64,000 nt of DNA, from assembly GCF_000820085.1 (NCBI RefSeq), contig NZ_CDBN01000094.1, positions 18,331 to 82,330 of the forward strand, in the 5' to 3' direction. This DNA comes from Aeromonas sanarellii. Its GTDB lineage: Bacteria; Pseudomonadota; Gammaproteobacteria; Enterobacterales; Aeromonadaceae. How positions within the stretch are numbered: the first letter of the stretch is position 1; each line of letters opens with the position of its first letter. Positions 1 through 6,053 of this stretch are shown piece by piece. The position numbers and the translations under genes are program-made. The notes beneath the pieces are model-generated. The model saw only the letters and a program-made list of their open reading frames with translations. It searched no databases and had not been told where the DNA came from.

Positions 1-36
1 CAGGTGACCGCCGAGCTGAGCGTGACGGCGGCCTGA
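1..36 (+). CDS. 3' end of an unidentified upstream gene
   Basis: Frame 1 is open from the first base to a TGA at 34-36, giving the C-terminal residues QVTAELSVTAA. Only 11 residues are visible, so no family can be assigned from sequence. In related gammaproteobacteria crl often lies just upstream of proB, and the E. coli Crl tail has a similar character (ends VKLTA), so Crl is a guess from gene order, not a demonstrated identity. Confidence 0.45.
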   Translation, partial: QVTAELSVTAA

Positions 37-109
37 TCTCCCGGCCCCCTGTCTGACTGGCGCGGGGCCGCTTCTCTCTTGCCCTTGCAACCCGGCAGGC
101 TTAATTGCC

Positions 110-138
110 TTGCAGGGCAACAGGGCCGTGGGTATAAA
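110..138 (+). promoter_or_regulatory. Putative sigma70 promoter of proBA
   Basis: TTGCAG at 110-115 and TATAAA at 133-138 are separated by exactly 17 bp, with five of six bases matching at each hexamer approximately. It lies 32 bp upstream of the proB ATG, and no other convincing pair is seen in the gap. Prediction from pattern only. Confidence 0.5.
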
Positions 139-170
139 GGGATTCCTTACTTTTCTAACCCTTCGTTCCC

Positions 171-1274
171 ATGGAAAACAGAACCATAGTCGTCAAACTG
201 GGCACCAGCGTGCTCACCGGGGGATCTGCCCGGCTCAACCGTGCCCACATGGTGGAGCTGGTCAGGCAGTGTGCCGCCTTGCATCGACACGGACACCGTG
301 TCGTCCTGGTCACCTCGGGGGCCATCGCCGCCGGTCGTGAACACCTAGGCCATCCTCCGCTGGCGCCTACCCTGCCGAACAAGCAGATGCTGGCGGCGGT
401 CGGCCAGACCCAGCTCATCCGGGTGTGGCAGGACCTGTTCAATCTCTACGGGCTGCACATCGGCCAGATGCTGCTGACCCGCGCCGATCTGGAAGACAGG
501 GAGCGCTACCTCAATGCCCGCGATACCCTGCGTACCCTGCTCGATCACCGCATCATTCCCGTCATCAACGAGAACGACGCCGTGGCCACCGCCGAGATCA
601 AGGTGGGGGACAATGACAACCTCTCCGCCCGTGCCGCCATCCTGGCGGACGCCGATCTGCTGATCCTGCTGACCGATCAGAAGGGGCTCTTCACCGCCGA
701 TCCGCGCACCAACCCGGATGCCCAGCTCATCGAAGAGGTGCAGACCATAGATGACACCCTGCGTTCCCTCGCCGGCGACAGCGTCAGTGGCCTCGGGACT
801 GGCGGCATGGCTACCAAGCTGCAGGCGGCCGACGTGGCCCGCCGGGCCGGGGTGGACGTGGTGATCGCCACCGGCCAGATCCCGGAAGTGATCGGCCGTC
901 TCGCCGCAGGGGAGCGGGTAGGGACCCTGTTCCCGGCCCTGGCCTCCCCGCTGGAAGGGCGCAAGAGCTGGATCCTGGCGGGCCCCCCTCCGCACGGAGA
1001 GGTGCAGGTGGATCAGGGGGCCGTGGCCGCCATGCAGGAGAAGGGCTCCAGCCTGCTGCCCAAGGGCATCACGGCGGTGAAGGGCGACTTCGCCAGGGGC
1101 GAGGTGGTGCGCATCCTGGATCCCAAGGGGAGCGAGCTGGCGCGCGGCATCTGCCGCTACGATCACGTCGAGCTGGAGAAACTGCGCGGGGTACACTCGG
1201 ATCAGATCGAACAGGTGCTGGGGTACGGCTACGGGGCCGTGGCCATTCACAGAGACGATATGGTGCTGCTATGA
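171..1274 (+). CDS. proB: Glutamate 5-kinase
   Basis: Phosphorylates glutamate to gamma-glutamyl phosphate, the first and feedback-inhibited step of proline synthesis in the cytoplasm. The 367-residue product has the usual length and layout: an amino-acid-kinase domain opening with [12 protein letters not shown] and [10 protein letters not shown], the NENDAV segment near residue 127, and a C-terminal PUA domain from about residue 275. The ATG at 171 gives the normal N-terminus, although no good Shine-Dalgarno sequence precedes it. proA follows, separated by about 30 bp from its likely start, so the two genes form the standard proBA operon. Identity is secure; regulation beyond the promoter at 110-138 is not visible. 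Confidence 0.96.
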   Translation: MENRTIVVKLGTSVLTGGSARLNRAHMVELVRQCAALHRHGHRVVLVTSGAIAAGREHLGHPPLAPTLPNKQMLAAVGQTQLIRVWQDLFNLYGLHIGQMLLTRADLEDRERYLNARDTLRTLLDHRIIPVINENDAVATAEIKVGDNDNLSARAAILADADLLILLTDQKGLFTADPRTNPDAQLIEEVQTIDDTLRSLAGDSVSGLGTGGMATKLQAADVARRAGVDVVIATGQIPEVIGRLAAGERVGTLFPALASPLEGRKSWILAGPPPHGEVQVDQGAVAAMQEKGSSLLPKGITAVKGDFARGEVVRILDPKGSELARGICRYDHVELEKLRGVHSDQIEQVLGYGYGAVAIHRDDMVLL

Positions 1275-1306
1275 GCAGTCCCAATGAAAGAAAAAGGGAT
1301 AAGGCT

Positions 1307-2560
1307 ATGAGTCTGGAGAAAATGGGGCTGGCGGCCCGAGAGGCCGCCTATCAGCTGGCGACCGTCAGCACGGCACAGAAGAACCGGGCGCTGGCGGCCA
1401 TCGCCGACGAGCTGGAGGCACGCAGTGCCCAGATCCTGGCGGCCAACGAGAAGGACATCGCCGCCGGGCGCGAGGCGGGGCTCACGGAGGCCATGCTGGA
1501 TCGCCTGCTGCTGAACCCGGCGCGTCTGGCCGGGATCGTCGCGGACGTGCGCAAGGTGATCACCCTGGACGATCCGGTCGGCGCCGAGATCGACAGCCGG
1601 GTGCTGGAGAACGGCCTGCGCCTCTCTCGTCGCCGGGTGCCCATCGGCGTCATCGGCGTCATCTACGAGGCGCGTCCCAACGTCACCATCGACATCGCCA
1701 GCCTCTGCCTCAAGACCGGCAACGCCAGCATACTGCGCGGCGGCCGGGAGACCTTCCACTCCAACCTGGAGCTGGTGCGGGTGATCCAGCATGCGCTGGC
1801 GGCCTCCGGCCTGCCCGAGGCGGCGGTGCAATACATCGACAACCCGGACCGGGCTCTGGTGGGCGAGCTGCTGCGCCTCGACCGCTACGTGGACATGATC
1901 ATCCCCCGCGGTGGCGCCGGCCTGCACAAGATGTGCAAGGAGAACAGCTCCATCCCGGTGATCATCGGCGGCTTCGGCATCAGCCACATCTTCGTGGACG
2001 AGAGCGCCGACCTGGTGCGCTCCCTGGCGGTCATCGACAACGCCAAGGTGCAGCGCCCCTCCGCCTGCAACGCCCTCGACACCCTGCTGGTGCACGAGAA
2101 GGTGGCCGCCACCTTCCTGCCGCAGCTGGTGGCGCTCATGAATGAGCGCAAGGTGACCCTGGTGGGGGCCCCCAATGCCATGGCGCTGCTGGCCGGCGGG
2201 GACAACCTGTGCGAGGCGGGCCCGGAAGATTTCGACACCGAGTGGCTGGGGCTGACCCTGGGGGTCAAGCTGGTGGCCGACGTCAACGAGGCGCTGGCCC
2301 ATATGCGCGAGCACAACGCCGGCCACTCCGATGCCATCCTGACCAACTCCCTCGCCAACGCCGAGCACTTCGTCAACGGCGCCGGTTCGGCGGCGGTCTA
2401 TGTCAACGCCTCCACCCGCTTCACCGACGGCGGCCAGTTCGGCCTCGGGGCCGAGGTGGCGGTCTCGACCCAGATGCTGCACGCCCGCGGCCCCATGGGG
2501 CTGACCGAGCTCACCAGCTACAAGTGGGTGGGGCAGGCGGACTATCTCAGCCGTGCCTGA
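1307..2560 (+). CDS. proA: Gamma-glutamyl phosphate reductase
   Basis: Reduces gamma-glutamyl phosphate to glutamate semialdehyde with NADPH, step two of proline synthesis, working with ProB. The sequence is an aldehyde-dehydrogenase-fold protein: [20 protein letters not shown], the catalytic Cys at about residue 254 in QRPSACNA, and the C-terminal [17 protein letters not shown] block. I chose the ATG at 1307 because [15 protein letters not shown] aligns with the start of E. coli ProA and it follows a purine-rich GGGATAAGG; an upstream ATG at 1271 overlaps the proB stop and would add 12 residues. Full length at 417 residues. A strong terminator follows at 2586. Confidence 0.96.
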   Translation: MSLEKMGLAAREAAYQLATVSTAQKNRALAAIADELEARSAQILAANEKDIAAGREAGLTEAMLDRLLLNPARLAGIVADVRKVITLDDPVGAEIDSRVLENGLRLSRRRVPIGVIGVIYEARPNVTIDIASLCLKTGNASILRGGRETFHSNLELVRVIQHALAASGLPEAAVQYIDNPDRALVGELLRLDRYVDMIIPRGGAGLHKMCKENSSIPVIIGGFGISHIFVDESADLVRSLAVIDNAKVQRPSACNALDTLLVHEKVAATFLPQLVALMNERKVTLVGAPNAMALLAGGDNLCEAGPEDFDTEWLGLTLGVKLVADVNEALAHMREHNAGHSDAILTNSLANAEHFVNGAGSAAVYVNASTRFTDGGQFGLGAEVAVSTQMLHARGPMGLTELTSYKWVGQADYLSRA

Positions 2561-2585
2561 GGCTGGTGTGCGCAACAATCCATGC

Positions 2586-2612
2586 AATGCCGACTCGGGT
2601 CGGCATTTTTGT
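2586..2612 (+). terminator. Intrinsic terminator of proBA
   Basis: AATGCCGA (2586-2593) pairs with TCGGCATT (2600-2607) around a 6-nt loop, followed by a T run and, a few bases on, a second T6. It sits 26 bp after the proA stop, so it closes the proBA operon. Confidence 0.8.
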
Positions 2613-2716
2613 GGTTTTTTATTGCTCGCAATCAAGGGCTTGCATATAACTATCCTGCAGGATGCGGTGTCACTCGGGGCGTCAGGTCACCGACAGCAAG
2701 GGGAGCGACTTCAAGG

Positions 2717-3352
2717 ATGAAGGGACAGGATTGGAGGGCGTGGTGCGGCCGACTCTGGCTGAGCCTGCCACTGCTGATAGGAGCGCTCTGGTTCAGCGGA
2801 GCCAGTCACGCCAGCTGGGATCAGGATCTCTATCGCCAGCTGGGCCTGGCGGGCAAGCTCGACAAGCAGGTATTTCGCCAGGCTCTGGACGGTTACCAGA
2901 AGGTGCGCCACAAGCGCAAGCCCATCCTCACCATCATCGACTACAGCAAGCCCTCGACCATGCGCCGGCTGTTCGTCATCGACGTCAAGCGCCACAAGCT
3001 GCTCTACCACACCTGGGTGAGCCACGGCCGCAACTCCGGGGAGCTGGCCGCCCGCCAGTTCTCCAACCAGATGAATTCCCGGCAGAGCTCCCTCGGGGTC
3101 TATCGCACCGCCGAAACCTATCAGGGCAAGCACGGCTACTCCCTGCGCCTCGACGGGCTCAGCCCAGGCAAGAACAGCAATGCCCGCAAGCGCGCCATCG
3201 TGGTGCACGGGGCGGATTATGCGAGCCCGAAACATCTGCGAAAATTTGACAAGCTGGGCAGAAGCTGGGGTTGCCCCGCCCTGCCGCGGGAGCAGTCCAG
3301 GGCCATCATCGACACCATCAAGGGGGGCAGCGTCATCTATGCCCACGGTTGA
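2717..3352 (+). CDS. Secreted murein L,D-transpeptidase catalytic-domain protein
   Basis: Likely cell-wall enzyme of the YkuD_2 type, acting in the periplasm. Residues 1 to about 30 form a signal peptide (KR-rich start, hydrophobic LWLSLPLLIGALWF, probable cleavage after SHA). The catalytic-domain signature is visible as VVHGADYAS with His at about residue 164 and SWGCPALP with Cys at about 186, the pair expected for L,D-transpeptidases. I chose the ATG at 2717 because it begins right at the signal peptide and follows GGGAGCG and AAGG; the open frame continues upstream to 2582 through the proA terminator, which is unlikely to be coding. The natural substrate is not predictable. It stands alone between two terminators. 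Confidence 0.85.
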   Translation: MKGQDWRAWCGRLWLSLPLLIGALWFSGASHASWDQDLYRQLGLAGKLDKQVFRQALDGYQKVRHKRKPILTIIDYSKPSTMRRLFVIDVKRHKLLYHTWVSHGRNSGELAARQFSNQMNSRQSSLGVYRTAETYQGKHGYSLRLDGLSPGKNSNARKRAIVVHGADYASPKHLRKFDKLGRSWGCPALPREQSRAIIDTIKGGSVIYAHG

Positions 3353-3367
3353 GAAGGCGCAGATGGC

Positions 3368-3392
3368 AAAAAGGCCAGCTCGTGCTGGCCTT
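3368..3392 (-). terminator. Intrinsic terminator serving the uspA-like gene
   Basis: AAGGCCAGC (3371-3379) pairs with GCTGGCCTT (3384-3392) around a 4-nt loop. Read on the minus strand the stem is followed by five T residues (A run at 3368-3372), so it best terminates the minus-strand gene ending at 3410; it may also stop transcripts of the transpeptidase gene ending at 3352. Confidence 0.75.
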
Positions 3393-3409
3393 CGCGCATC
3401 AGGCGGTGA

Positions 3410-3841
3410 TTATTTGCGCACCACCAGCACCGGGCAGGGGGCGTGGCGCACCACGGATTCGGCCACGCTGCCCACCAGCAGATGGCTGATGCCGGAGCGG
3501 CCGTGGCTGCCCATGACCACCAGATCCACCTTGTCCTCCTTCGCCTGGAGGACGATCTCGTCGGCGGCGCGGCCGAAGCGCACCTCGAACTTGGCCGGGA
3601 TGGGCAGCAGCGCCACCAGCTCTTTCAGCTGGTTCTTGGCCTGGCGCTCCATCTCGTGGGTGATCTCGATGGCGGTCATGTGCAGGATCTTGTAGCTGTC
3701 GAAGCCGTGCAGTTGATCCACCACGTGGACCAGCTTGAGCTCGGCCTGGTGTGTATTGGCCATGAAGACGGCGTAGTCGAGCACGGCCCTGGACATGTCG
3801 GAGAAGTCGACGGGGCAGAGCAGGGATTTGATGGTTGGCAT
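3410..3841 (-). CDS. Universal stress protein, UspA family
   Basis: Small cytoplasmic stress protein of 143 residues, the usual size for a single-domain Usp. It opens with LLCPVDFSDMSRAVLDYA and ends with the ATP-binding signature GSHGRSG then GSVAESVVRHAPCPVLVV, fitting the G-x2-G-x9-G-S pattern of nucleotide-binding Usp proteins. A GAGGGGAG ribosome-binding site precedes the ATG at the expected distance. It is monocistronic, with its own terminator at 3368-3392. The precise stress role cannot be read from sequence; several Usp paralogues usually coexist in one genome. Confidence 0.9.
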   Translation of the reverse strand: MPTIKSLLCPVDFSDMSRAVLDYAVFMANTHQAELKLVHVVDQLHGFDSYKILHMTAIEITHEMERQAKNQLKELVALLPIPAKFEVRFGRAADEIVLQAKEDKVDLVVMGSHGRSGISHLLVGSVAESVVRHAPCPVLVVRK

Positions 3842-4033
3842 GAGAAACTCCCCTCTGGTTGGGCTACTAATGAATCTTGTTTCTCATGATACCTGAGGGG
3901 GCGGCAATAACCCTCGACCCGCTCGCAAAATCAGGAAAATGTCGGTTGGCACGGCAGTTTTCTATGCTATCTGTAAGCCTGAACGGGCCGTCTGCGGTGA
4001 GCACCGCCGATGGCCATACCACCGAGGAAACCC

Positions 4034-4774
4034 ATGGTTCGTCTGCTCCTGTTGTGCTCCCTTCTGATCGTCTGGCCCCTGCGGGCCGACACCCTGCACG
4101 TCTACTGCGATGATTGGCCCGGCTTCTGCCAGAGGGATGGCAGCGGGATCTACCTGGACCTGGTGCGCGCCATCTATGAGCCCGAAGGCTATGTGGTTCA
4201 GCCTCACCTGGTGCCCTATAAACGGGCGCTGGCGGTGGTGCAGAAGGGGGGCGACATGGCGATGGGGGTCTATCGGGAGGAGGTGGACGGCGTCCATCAG
4301 CCGGATTATCCGGACTCGGCCGACGACGTGACCGTGGTGATGCAGAAGCGCTGGTTGCCGCTGTGGACGGGGGAGGCCAGCCTGAAGGAGCAGGAGGTGC
4401 TCTGGCTGCGGGGCTGGGCCTTCGACAAATTCATCCCGGTGCCCATGCGCTGGCACGAGATAGACAGCCATGAGATGGCGCTGCAACTGCTGGTCAAGGG
4501 GCGCTACCGCTACTACCTGACCGCCGGCGTCCTCTATCCCAAGGGCTCCCTCCCTCCCGAACTGGCCCAGGTCTTCCTGCGCTGGATCCCGACCTACCCC
4601 ATCTTCGCCGATAACGAGCGGGGCAGGCAGTTGCACGGGCTCTGGGATCCCGGCATGCGCACCCTGGCAAGGCAGGGGAAGCTGGCACAGATCTATCGGA
4701 AACACCGGCTCTACGACTACTTCCGGGACTTTATCCGCGAGCAGGAGGCGAGGGCGCGCAAGCCGTTACCCTAG
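4034..4774 (+). CDS. Periplasmic solute-binding-like protein (SBP_bac_3 type)
   Basis: A 246-residue secreted protein resembling the extracellular family-3 solute-binding proteins. A short signal peptide (MVRLLLLCSLLIVWPLRA) is followed by TLHVYCDDWPGFC, and by the lobe-1 pattern of a PBP fold (GIYLDLVRAIYEPEGY; PYKRALAVVQKGGDMAMG). I chose the ATG at 4034 because it starts the signal peptide and follows GAGGA; the open frame begins at 4010. No permease or ATPase gene is next to it, so it may be an orphan binding protein or a sensor partner; many such Aeromonas and Vibrio proteins have no known ligand. Ligand unknown. Confidence 0.75.
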   Translation: MVRLLLLCSLLIVWPLRADTLHVYCDDWPGFCQRDGSGIYLDLVRAIYEPEGYVVQPHLVPYKRALAVVQKGGDMAMGVYREEVDGVHQPDYPDSADDVTVVMQKRWLPLWTGEASLKEQEVLWLRGWAFDKFIPVPMRWHEIDSHEMALQLLVKGRYRYYLTAGVLYPKGSLPPELAQVFLRWIPTYPIFADNERGRQLHGLWDPGMRTLARQGKLAQIYRKHRLYDYFRDFIREQEARARKPLP

Positions 4775-4805
4775 CGCCATGCTTGCCACGTAGCGCACCC
4801 TCTTA

Positions 4806-5280
4806 CTCAAGCCTCCGCCCTCAGCGTCTTGGCCAGCCGGTCGTAGAGGATTACGTTGACCGAGGCGGCGAGGTTCATGCAGCCGTGCTGTGGTCACGTA
4901 GATCACCTCCTTGTTCTGCCCTCAGCCTCCCGATCTCAGCGTCTTGGCCAGCCGGTCGTAGAGGATCACGTTGACCGAGGCGGCGAGGTTCATGCAGCCG
5001 TGCTGTGGTCACGTAGATCACCTCCTTATTCTATCCTCAGCCTCCCGATCTCAGCGTCTTGGCCAGCCGGTCGTAGAGGATCATGTTGACCGAGGCGGCC
5101 AGGTTCATGCAGCCGTGCTGTGGTCACGTAGATCACCTCCTTGTTCTGCCCTCAGCCTCCCGATCTCTGCGTCTTGGCCAGTCGGTCGTAGAGGATCACG
5201 TTGACCGAGGCGGCGAGGTTCATGCAGCCGTGCTGTGGTCACGTAGATCACCTCCTTGTTCTGCCCTCAGCCTCCCGATC
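4806..5280. repeat. 115-bp tandem array made of degenerate copies of the adjacent gene's 3' end
   Basis: Four copies begin at 4821, 4936, 5051 and 5166, exactly 115 bp apart, and the fifth position in the series (5281) is the genuine 3' end of the minus-strand methyltransferase gene. Each copy contains about 65 bp nearly identical to the last codons of that gene, then a segment common to all four copies but different from the functional gene. On the minus strand the copies read NKEVIYV, like KEVIYV of the gene, but one extra base before the conserved TGCATGAAC breaks the frame. The array fills the gap 4775-5266, which holds no other gene. Confidence 0.92.
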
Positions 5281-5770
5281 TCAGCGTCTTGGCCAGCCGG
5301 TCGTAGAGGATCACGTTGACCGAGGCGGCCAGGTTCATGCAACCCTGAGTCGGCACATAGATGACCTCCTTCACCGTCGCGAAGCGGGCGGGCTCCAGGG
5401 TGCCATCCTCAGGGCCGAAGATGTAGAAGGCTCTCCTGGGGTGCACGTAATCCGGCAGGGGGGTGGCCCCCTCTATCAGATCCACCAGCACAGGGGTGCA
5501 GCCCTCGGGGACGAACGCCAGCAGCTCCTCGACCCCGAGCAGGGGGATCTTCTCCACCATCTGCTTGGTGTCGGTGGCAAAGCGGCGCGCCAGCTCGAAG
5601 CGCTGCCCCGTGTAGTAGACCTCGTCCGCCCCATAGCAGCCGGCGGCCCGCATTACGGCCCCCACGTTCTCCGGTGACTTGGGGTTGACCAGCCCGATGG
5701 CGCAATACTCGGGGGCCGCATCCGGCCGCGCATCGACCCGCTCTGCGGCGCCGTAACCTGACACTTTCAT
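5267..5770 (-). CDS. SPOUT-class (TrmH/SpoU family) RNA 2'-O-methyltransferase
   Basis: Probable SAM-dependent RNA ribose methyltransferase with the deep-knot SPOUT fold, 167 residues. The three SpoU motifs are in order: NPKSPENVGAVMRAAGCYGA near residue 29, FYIFGPEDGTL near 114, and VPTQGCMNLAASVNVILYDR near 139. Size is close to the minimal TrmL-type enzymes, but the substrate (tRNA wobble or other) cannot be settled from motifs. AGGAG precedes the ATG. Its 3' end overlaps the first bases of a tandem array in which that end has been copied four times, so the natural downstream region and terminator have been replaced. It is divergent from nasA. Confidence 0.88.
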   Translation of the reverse strand: MKVSGYGAAERVDARPDAAPEYCAIGLVNPKSPENVGAVMRAAGCYGADEVYYTGQRFELARRFATDTKQMVEKIPLLGVEELLAFVPEGCTPVLVDLIEGATPLPDYVHPRRAFYIFGPEDGTLEPARFATVKEVIYVPTQGCMNLAASVNVILYDRLAKTLRSGG

Positions 5771-5868
5771 CTCGTTCTCCTGTGTGGCGGCGCATTATAC
5801 CCCCGGCGCGCTCCTTGCCCAGCGTGCGGGGCGCATTCCCGTCCAGCGGGCCCAACAAGGGGGCGGCT

Positions 5869-5883
5869 GCACCGCTCTGGCGC
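5869..5883 (+). promoter_or_regulatory. NtrC-like site upstream of nasA
   Basis: GCACCGCTCTGGCGC matches the NtrC consensus GCACYAWWWTGGTGC at 11 of 15 positions, including both outer GC pairs and the CAC half. It lies roughly 70-80 bp upstream of the start point predicted from the sigma54 promoter at 5926, a normal enhancer distance. By itself this match is weak; the context raises it. Confidence 0.4.
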
Positions 5884-5925
5884 AGCCCGGCACGCTGACG
5901 CGCAATGGCGGCGCCCCTTGCATCC

Positions 5926-5941
5926 TGGCGCGGGGTTTGCA
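5926..5941 (+). promoter_or_regulatory. Sigma54 promoter of nasA
   Basis: TGGCGCGGGGTTTGCA fits the -24/-12 consensus TGGCACGRNNNTTGCA with a single mismatch in the -24 block, and has the obligatory GG-N10-GC spacing. The predicted start is near 5952, so the leader RNA would begin just before the hairpin and terminator at 5973-6015. This suits a nitrogen-assimilation operon under NtrC control. Confidence 0.65.
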
Positions 5942-5972
5942 GTCACTTTCCCATACAAGACGATGAGGCATC

Positions 5973-5988
5973 CGGACAATGGCGTCCG
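5973..5988 (+). promoter_or_regulatory. Candidate ANTAR-type antiterminator hairpin in the nasA leader
   Basis: CGGAC (5973-5977) pairs with GTCCG (5984-5988) around the hexaloop AATGGC, which has A at loop position 1 and G at position 4, as in RNA targets of ANTAR antiterminators such as NasR and AmiR. Its 3' strand is part of the 5' strand of the terminator at 5982-6015, so the two structures exclude each other. The usual first hairpin of the two-hairpin motif is not clear here. Confidence 0.6.
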
Positions 5989-6015
5989 TCCCCGCAGGGG
6001 GGCGGACGCTTTTTT
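5982..6015 (+). terminator. Intrinsic terminator (attenuator) in the nasA leader
   Basis: GCGTCCG plus TCCCC (5982-5993) pairs with GGGG-G and CGGACGC (5998-6009), giving a 12-bp GC-rich stem with a 4-nt loop, then TTTTTT at 6010-6015. It lies between the sigma54 promoter and the nasA start at 6054, in the sense direction, so it must be read through for nasA to be expressed. That is the layout of a NasR-type attenuator. Confidence 0.82.
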
Positions 6016-6053
6016 ATGGGCCCCTCGTCAGACACATGACAAGGAGCAAGGGA

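Noticed and set aside
4806..5280. Possible CRISPR-like array because of regular repeats
   Set aside because: The 115-bp units are contiguous with no unique spacers and match the adjacent gene, so this is a tandem duplication.
4783..5677. A series of 63-78-residue plus-strand ORFs repeated every 115 bp
   Set aside because: They are the antisense reading of the duplicated methyltransferase gene end; the repetition comes from the DNA array and the peptides resemble no protein family.
5888..5903. CGGCACGCTGACGCGC as a sigma54 promoter
   Set aside because: The GG to GC spacing is 9 or 11 bases, not 10; the element at 5926 fits far better.
5900..5914. A second hexaloop AATGGC in GCGCAATGGCGGCGC as first hairpin of the ANTAR motif
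   Set aside because: It needs a bulge and lies upstream of the start site predicted from the sigma54 promoter at 5926, so it would not be in the RNA.
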